DNA from: Streptosporangiaceae bacterium
Lineage (GTDB): Bacteria > Actinomycetota > Actinomycetes > Streptosporangiales > Streptosporangiaceae
Assembly: GCA_030045215.1 (NCBI GenBank)
Contig: JASIBJ010000563.1
Location: 1-9,121 of the forward strand
Length of the DNA stretch: 9,121 nucleotides
Reading direction: 5' to 3'
Shown: piece by piece, positions 5,611 through 9,121 of the stretch
Layout of the letters: every line of letters begins with the position of its first letter
Position numbering within the stretch: the stretch's first letter is position 1
Translations under genes and position numbers: made by a program
The notes under the pieces: model-generated
Told to the model about the DNA's origin: nothing
Database searches by the model: none
What the model saw: the letters and a program-made list of their open reading frames with translations, nothing else

Positions 5611-7020
5611 ATGACTGAGCCTCCCTTCGGCTTTGGCCCGCGGCGCGACGACGATCCGGACGTGCCCGGCGGTTCAGGCTCGGGTGGCTCTGGCTCCGGA
5701 GGCTCCGGCTCTGGCGGCTCCGACCCGCTGGGTCCGCTCGGCGGCATGGGCCCGCTGGGCCCGATGGGCGACCCGCAGCAGTTCGCCGAGGCGCTCCGCC
5801 AGTTCGCCGACCTGATGGCGTACCAGGGCGGGCCCGTCAACTGGGACCTGGCCAAGAACATCGCGCGGCAGACGGTGGCGGCTAAGGGCGATGCCAGCGT
5901 CCTGGACAGCGAGCGCAGCAAGGTCGTCGAGGCGCTCAGGCTGGCCGATCTGTGGCTGGAAGACGCAACGGAGTTCCCGAGCGGCATCAGGACCTCGCAG
6001 GCATGGAGCCGGGCCGAGTGGGTGGAAGCGACCCTGCCCGTCTGGTCCAAGCTCTGCGACCCGATCGCTTCCCGCGCGGTCGAGGCCATGAGCGGGCTGC
6101 TCACCGACGACCCTGAGGAGTTGCCGGGCGACCTTCCGCCGGAGATGCGCGCCATGGTCGGCGGCCTGGGCGGTCTCGGCGGCCTCAGCGAGATGATGAA
6201 GCGGATCGGCGGCATGATGGTCGGCGGGCAGGCCGGCGCTGCCGTCGGCGCGCTGGCCGAGGAGGTCGTCAGCTCTACCGACGTGGGCCTGCCGATTGGC
6301 CCCGAGGGAGTCGGCGCGCTGCTGCCGGCCGGCGTGGCCGCGTTCGGCGCCGGGCTGTCTGTCGATGCCGAGGAGGTACGGCTGTTCCTCGCGCTGCGCG
6401 AGGCGGCTCATCATCGGCTGTTCGGTCACGTGCCTTGGCTGCGGGCCCGGCTGCTCGGCGCGGTCGACGACTACGCCAGGGGTATCAAGGTCGACGCGAG
6501 CGCCCTGCGGGACGCGATGCCGCAGATCGACCCGTCCAATCCCGAGGCGCTGAACGAGGCGCTGTCCGGCGCGGCCCTGTTCCAGCCGGAGGATACGCCC
6601 GAGCAGAAGGCCGCGCTGGCGCGGCTGGAGACCGTGCTCGCGCTGGTCGAGGGCTGGGTGGCAACCGTCGTGGCCGCGGCGGCGGCCGACCGGCTGCCCC
6701 AGGCGACTGCGCTGGCCGAGGCCATCAGGCGCAGGCGCGCCACCGGAGGTCCCGCCGAGCGGACCTTCGCGACCCTCGTCGGCCTGGAGTTGCGGCCGCG
6801 CAGGCTGCGGGAGGCCGGAGCCATCTGGCAGGGGCTCACGAGCGAGCGCGGCGTCACCGGGCGAGACGCAATCTGGGCCCACCCGGACTTGCTGCCGACC
6901 GCCGACGACTTCGACGACCCTGAAGGCTTCGTCCGCGGCCGGCCGGAATTTGACATCTCCGACCTGGATGCCGGGGCCGATCCGGACGAGAAGCCGGACG
7001 ACGGTCACGAGGATAGCTAG
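5611..7020 (+). CDS. DUF2342 / zincin-like protein ("zinc-dependent metalloprotease" family), probably non-catalytic
   Basis: A 469-residue protein recognised as the actinobacterial DUF2342 (Zincin_2, TIGR03624-like) family, usually annotated as putative hydrolase or zinc-dependent metalloprotease. It has a flexible N terminus with a GGSGS repeat linker (residues 20-38) and a Gly/Pro/Leu/Met-rich segment (DPLGPLGGMGPLGPMGDP). The helical family core then follows, with a Gly-Met-rich stretch near 186-214 (GGLGGLGGLSEMMKRIGGMM). The zincin-like signature is LREAAHHRLFGHVPWLRARLLG (two parts, around 262-283). The position of the first His of HExxH is Arg263, followed by Glu264 and His267, so a full zinc site is not evident. 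The acidic C terminus ends in a DPDEKPDDGHEDS-like tail. The start at ATG 5611 is supported by GAGAGG eight bases upstream. It is divergent from the SDR gene. No signal peptide is visible, so it is probably cytosolic. Role is unknown. Confidence 0.87.
   Translation: MTEPPFGFGPRRDDDPDVPGGSGSGGSGSGGSGSGGSDPLGPLGGMGPLGPMGDPQQFAEALRQFADLMAYQGGPVNWDLAKNIARQTVAAKGDASVLDSERSKVVEALRLADLWLEDATEFPSGIRTSQAWSRAEWVEATLPVWSKLCDPIASRAVEAMSGLLTDDPEELPGDLPPEMRAMVGGLGGLGGLSEMMKRIGGMMVGGQAGAAVGALAEEVVSSTDVGLPIGPEGVGALLPAGVAAFGAGLSVDAEEVRLFLALREAAHHRLFGHVPWLRARLLGAVDDYARGIKVDASALRDAMPQIDPSNPEALNEALSGAALFQPEDTPEQKAALARLETVLALVEGWVATVVAAAAADRLPQATALAEAIRRRRATGGPAERTFATLVGLELRPRRLREAGAIWQGLTSERGVTGRDAIWAHPDLLPTADDFDDPEGFVRGRPEFDISDLDAGADPDEKPDDGHEDS
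5668..5724 (+). repeat. Gly-Ser coding tandem repeat
   Basis: A short tandem array of 15-base units encodes GGSGS three times plus a last GGS near the N terminus of the DUF2342 protein. Codons for Gly and Ser vary among copies (ggt/ggc/gga, tca/tcg/tct/tcc). The peptide pattern is therefore regular while the DNA is not identical. It is likely a flexible linker. Confidence 0.75.
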
Positions 7021-7061
7021 TCGCCTGACGCCGCGACTCCCCCACCAGCCCGGCCGGGGCT
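7019..7061 (+). terminator. Two consecutive hairpins after the DUF2342 gene
   Basis: AGTCGC (7019-7024, overlapping the TAG stop) pairs perfectly with GCGACT (7033-7038) around an 8-base loop. A second element, AGCCC (7047-7051) with GGGCT (7057-7061), contains the 10-bp palindrome CCCGGCCGGG at 7049-7058. Neither is followed by a U-tract. They plausibly form the transcript end. Confidence 0.4.
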
Positions 7062-7069
7062 GCTAATCA

Positions 7070-7209
7070 CGGTCCACAGGAGGTGGACACCGTTACCGCA
7101 GCTCATTGCCGGAACGGCGGTAGGTGGCTCGGCTAATTCACAGCGGCACGCACAGCTATCCACAGAGACACTCCGCGGCTTCCCCACGATATTCACAGCG
7201 CCGTCCACA
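7070..7209 (+). promoter_or_regulatory. Array of five DnaA-box-like 9-mers
   Basis: Five motifs of the form T[C/T]CACAG lie on the + strand, starting at 7073, 7137, 7159, 7192 and 7204. As 9-mers they read CGGTCCACA (7070-7078), TAATTCACA (7134-7142), CTATCCACA (7156-7164), ATATTCACA (7189-7197) and CCGTCCACA (7201-7209). The third differs by one base from the E. coli DnaA box TTATCCACA; the others differ from TTATCCACA or the actinobacterial TTGTCCACA by two or more. ATTCACAGCG occurs twice exactly, 55 bp apart. GTCCAC (7072-7077) also has an inverted partner, GTGGAC (7083-7088). Binding by DnaA is inference; another regulator could use these repeats. Confidence 0.5.
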
Positions 7210-7217
7210 GGGTGCTA

Positions 7218-7246
7218 TTGACGGCTCCGGTGCGCGAGCCTAGCTT
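7218..7246 (+). promoter_or_regulatory. Sigma-70 (HrdB/SigA)-type promoter for the RRE/ThiF-like gene
   Basis: The -35 hexamer TTGACG (7218-7223) and the -10 hexamer TAGCTT (7241-7246, fitting TANNNT) are separated by an ideal 17 bases. Transcription would start near 7252-7254, leaving a leader of about 110 bases before ATG 7364. The last DnaA-like box ends 8 bases before the -35, so a bound protein could contact or block RNA polymerase. Confidence 0.6.
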
Positions 7247-7363
7247 CGCCGAGAGTCCCCGGCTCAGGCCGTCGTCGCTTCTGGGGAAGGGGGGCGGGCG
7301 ATCAGCCTGGGCCTGGGGCCCTTGTATCGCCGAAGTGTCGGACCCCCGTGCCAGGCTGCGGGC

Positions 7364-8302
7364 ATGCGACCAGCACTCCGGCCCGGCTTGTTGCCGCTGT
7401 GGCGGGACCGGGACACGATCCAGATCGGCGTGGACCCGCGGCGCGCCGCCGCGCTGACCGGCGTAGGCGCGGCCGCCGCCGTCATCGATTTACTGGACGG
7501 CAGCCGGGACCGAACGCAGGTCATCACCACGGCTACGGAACTCGGCGTCCCTGTGGCGCAGGCCGAGCAGATGCTGACCTTGCTGGCGGCCGCCGGAATG
7601 CTCATCGACTTCCCGGCCGCCACGGTGCGCGCGTTGCCGGGCGAGCTGCGGCGGCTCTTACTGCCCGAGCTGGCGGCTGCCTCGCTCGCCCGGATGGACT
7701 CCGATGGCGGCAGTCGGGTGCTGGCCCGGCGGGCCGCTGCGACGGTGCAGATTACGGGCGATGGCGCGCTCGCGACCGCCATGGCAGAGGTACTGACGTC
7801 ATCCGGGGTGGCCGCGCTCCGCGCGCCGCTGGCACCGGCCGTCTCGCCGGGTGGACGGGCTCGGTCTCCCGCCCCTGCGCTCGTCGTGCTGACCGCGTTG
7901 CATCCGCCCGAGCTCGTGGTTGAGCTATTGCGCGATCGCGTCCCGCATCTCGCGGTGTCGGCGGGCGAGGCCATCGGCACTGTCGGGCCCCTGGTCCGGC
8001 CGGGCACGACGGCCTGCTTGCGGTGTCTGGACCTGGCCAGGACCGACCGCGATCCCGCGTGGCCGCTGATCCTGGCTCAGCTCGGCAGGCGACAGCCTGA
8101 CCCTCCGGCCTGTGATGCGGTGCTGACCATGGCGGTCACGGCCCAGGCCGCGGCGCAGGTGCTGCACTTTGTCGACCGGCCGGAGCTGATTGGACCGACC
8201 GAGAACGCGACCCTCGAGCTTGTGGAGCCGGGCTGGCAGTGGCGCCGCCGGAGCTGGCCGCCTCATGCCGCCTGCATCTGCCGGGCCAGCAGCGCAGCCT
8301 GA
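7364..8302 (+). CDS. RRE / ThiF-like (TOMM cyclodehydratase-type) protein, orphan
   Basis: A 312-residue protein resembling actinobacterial proteins annotated as TOMM precursor leader peptide-binding or ThiF-family (TIGR03882-like). Residues about 15-85 (from IQIGVDPRRA to AAAGMLID) look like the small winged-helix RiPP recognition element related to PqqD. A Rossmann-like E1 domain follows, beginning VQITGDGALATAMAEVL (about 129-145). Its glycine loop GDGALA is a poor GxGxxG, so ATP use is doubtful. TVGPLVRPGTTACLRCLDL contains Cys218-x2-Cys221, and the C-terminal CIC (304 and 306) could complete a structural Cys4 zinc site. ATG 7364 is chosen at the MRPALRPGLLPLW homology start; a weak AGG lies upstream. 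No YcaO, dehydrogenase or precursor peptide gene is seen nearby, so a peptide-modifying role is not supported by context. Neighbours are the DUF2342 gene and an ABC1 kinase. Cytosolic. Confidence 0.78.
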   Translation: MRPALRPGLLPLWRDRDTIQIGVDPRRAAALTGVGAAAAVIDLLDGSRDRTQVITTATELGVPVAQAEQMLTLLAAAGMLIDFPAATVRALPGELRRLLLPELAAASLARMDSDGGSRVLARRAAATVQITGDGALATAMAEVLTSSGVAALRAPLAPAVSPGGRARSPAPALVVLTALHPPELVVELLRDRVPHLAVSAGEAIGTVGPLVRPGTTACLRCLDLARTDRDPAWPLILAQLGRRQPDPPACDAVLTMAVTAQAAAQVLHFVDRPELIGPTENATLELVEPGWQWRRRSWPPHAACICRASSAA

Positions 8303-8332
8303 GCGTCAGGCAGTGTGGACGACGGATCTCCC

Positions 8333-8536
8333 TCACACGCGAGAACCGGCATGACCGCGGCGGGCCCCGGCCAGCAGGAGGACCAGACCGATCACGGCGA
8401 TGACCGGTCCGGCCGCGGCCCAGAACCCGCTCCCGGTCATCGAGCTCCCGCCGAGGATCCCGAAGCCCTGCAACGCGAACACGGTTCCGGCGATCAACAG
8501 CAGCGCACCCGCCGCGAGCTGCAGCCCTCTGATCAT
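8333..8536 (-). CDS. Small membrane protein with two transmembrane helices
   Basis: A 67-residue protein with two hydrophobic segments, LAAGALLLIAGTVFALQGFG (about 7-26) and FWAAAGPVIAVIGLVLLLAG (about 38-57). They are joined by a short Gly/Ser loop (ILGGSSMTGSG) and followed by the basic tail ARRGHAGSRV. It resembles short actinobacterial hypothetical membrane proteins; no function is known to me. Coding is supported by an excellent ribosome site (AAAGGA, 8 bases before ATG 8536) and the clear two-helix pattern. The gene converges with the RRE/ThiF-like gene (31 bp between stop codons) and diverges from the ABC1 kinase gene. Its leader contains a hairpin at 8560-8575. Confidence 0.8.
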   Translation of the reverse strand: MIRGLQLAAGALLLIAGTVFALQGFGILGGSSMTGSGFWAAAGPVIAVIGLVLLLAGARRGHAGSRV

Positions 8537-8559
8537 GTCATGTGTCCTTTATCACAGCC

Positions 8560-8575
8560 GGGCCGCTACCGGCCC
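8560..8575 (-). promoter_or_regulatory. Leader hairpin upstream of the small membrane protein gene
   Basis: GGGCCG and CGGCCC form a perfect 6-bp stem with a 4-base loop, 24 bases before the ATG and about 10 bases before the AAAGGA ribosome site on the - strand. It may stabilise the mRNA or affect translation; alternatively it is an operator in the divergent region. A second short dyad, CCGGC/GCCGG, lies at 8593-8605. Confidence 0.35.
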
Positions 8576-8683
8576 TCCGTAACAGGCAACGACCGGCGGC
8601 GCCGGGAGGTTCATCGGCGACGAGCGCGGGCCCACGGGTCTGCCGAGTAGCAGCGGCACCGAGCCGTAGCCGACAATGGGGCA

Positions 8684-9121
8684 ATGAGCGATCTGCCCCG
8701 GCTAGCGGTCACCCGGACGGCCAAGCTAGCCTCGCTGCCCGTTGGTCTGGCCGGCCGGACGGCGCTCGGCCTGGGCAAGCGACTGGGCGGGCGGCCTGCT
8801 GAGATCGTCGCCGAGGAGATCCAGCAGCGCACCGCCGAGCAGATCTTCCGGGTGCTCGGTGAGCTCAAGGGCGGCGCGCTCAAGCTCGGCCAGGCGCTCT
8901 CGATCTTCGAGGCGGCCCTTCCGCCCGAGATAGCCGGACCTTACCGGGCCACGCTGACCAGGCTTCAGGAGTCCGCGCCGCCGCTGCCCGCCGCAACCGT
9001 GCACAAGGTCCTCGCGACCGAGCTTGGTCCGGACTGGCGCGCGCAATTCGCGGCGTTCAACGACGTTCCGGCGGCCGCGGCCTCCATCGGTCAGGTGCAC
9101 CGCGCCACCTGGCTCGACGGC
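8684..9121 (+). CDS. ABC1/UbiB-family (AarF-like) atypical protein kinase, N-terminal part
   Basis: The first 146 residues of an ABC1 (UbiB/COQ8-like) kinase; the reading frame runs off the window. The family's N-terminal KxGQ element is present as LKGGALKLGQALS (KLGQ at residues 67-70). It is followed by LPPEIAGPYRATLTRLQESAPPLP, and by the alanine-rich nucleotide loop AAASIGQVHRA (about 131-141), which replaces the glycine loop of ordinary kinases. ATG 8684 is the only start possible: the frame is closed by a TAG at 8648 and no GTG or TTG lies between. The ribosome site is poor (GGGG at 8678-8681, too close to the ATG). In other bacteria such proteins support ubiquinone synthesis; in actinomycetes the role is uncertain, perhaps in isoprenoid-quinone or lipid metabolism. 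It lies divergent from the small membrane protein gene. Confidence 0.92.
   Translation, partial: MSDLPRLAVTRTAKLASLPVGLAGRTALGLGKRLGGRPAEIVAEEIQQRTAEQIFRVLGELKGGALKLGQALSIFEAALPPEIAGPYRATLTRLQESAPPLPAATVHKVLATELGPDWRAQFAAFNDVPAAAASIGQVHRATWLDG

Larger units (their letters stand above)
7021..7363. other. Gene-free regulatory region before the RRE/ThiF-like gene
   Basis: No gene is supported in these 343 bases. The stretch holds the terminator-like hairpins, the array of DnaA-box-like motifs, a sigma-70-type promoter and about 110 bases of predicted 5' leader. A short leftward frame across 7017-7208 has no ribosome site or recognisable protein and is discounted. Confidence 0.6.

Noticed and set aside
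5668..5724. CRISPR array or non-coding microsatellite
   Set aside because: Repeats are 15 bases, in frame, without spacers, and encode a Gly-Ser linker.
5674..7008. 444-residue open frame antisense to the DUF2342 gene
   Set aside because: Its composition (Arg, Gln, His, Gly, Pro-rich) is that of a GC-rich antisense shadow. It has no family motif, and the + strand protein is clearly recognisable.
7017..7208. Short leftward frame of 63 residues in the intergenic region
   Set aside because: No ribosome site and no recognisable protein; it overlaps the DnaA-like motif array, which explains the sequence better.
7070..7209. Chromosomal replication origin
   Set aside because: DnaA-like boxes are few and imperfect, no AT-rich unwinding region is seen, and dnaA, dnaN, rpmH or parA/B genes are absent.
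7264..8007. 247-residue leftward open frame opposite the RRE/ThiF-like gene
   Set aside because: Ala/Ser/Arg/Thr-rich shadow; the + strand has the CLRC motif and family similarity.
7364..8302. Thiazole/oxazole-modified peptide biosynthesis cluster
   Set aside because: Only the recognition/E1-like protein is present; no YcaO, dehydrogenase, transporter or precursor peptide was found in the window.

Overview
This is a chromosomal stretch from a high-GC Gram-positive bacterium, almost certainly an actinomycete (Actinomycetota). Base composition is strongly GC-rich, third codon positions are nearly all G or C, and GTG starts occur. The gene set is also typical of conserved actinobacterial chromosome: a YlbL-type PDZ/Lon-like protein, a DUF2342 protein, an RRE/ThiF-like orphan and an actinobacterial ABC1 kinase. 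Genus and order cannot be fixed by eye. I see no tRNA, rRNA, CRISPR array, insertion sequence, integrase or phage gene, so this looks like conserved core chromosome rather than an island.

Layout. Positions 1-1160: mannose-1-phosphate guanylyltransferase on +, converging across a perfect hairpin on a family-4 glycosyltransferase (- strand, 1161-2297). After a gene-free stretch (2298-2619) comes a - strand block: SDR-like protein (start about 5544), then moaE, then the PDZ/Lon-like protease, which ends at 2620. moaE and the protease are 31 bp apart and probably co-transcribed. The SDR gene is separated from moaE by about 150 bp holding a hairpin at its stop codon and a large 13-bp inverted repeat. 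At 5545-5610 is a short divergent promoter region; the DUF2342 zincin-like gene runs rightward from 5611. A second gene-free stretch (7021-7363) holds an array of DnaA-box-like 9-mers in front of a good sigma-70-type promoter that would drive the RRE/ThiF-like gene (7364-8302). Then come a small two-helix membrane protein on - (8333-8536) and, divergent from it, the start of an ABC1/UbiB-family kinase that runs off the window (8684-9121).

How the parts may work together. The guanylyltransferase makes GDP-mannose and the neighbouring glycosyltransferase is a plausible user of a nucleotide sugar, which suggests a cell-envelope glycan role. MoaE is the large subunit of molybdopterin synthase; its partner MoaD is not in the window. 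The remaining genes have conserved folds but poorly understood functions. Three of them look like enzyme scaffolds that have lost canonical catalytic or nucleotide-binding residues: the SDR without YxxxK, the zincin without the first His of HExxH, and a ThiF-like protein with a degenerate glycine loop.

I did not find a clearly new multi-gene system. The strongest leads are non-coding: the DnaA-box-like array with its promoter (7070-7246), the hairpin that presents the Shine-Dalgarno sequence in its loop immediately before the DUF2342 start (5591-5610), and the paired dyads at 4186-4234.
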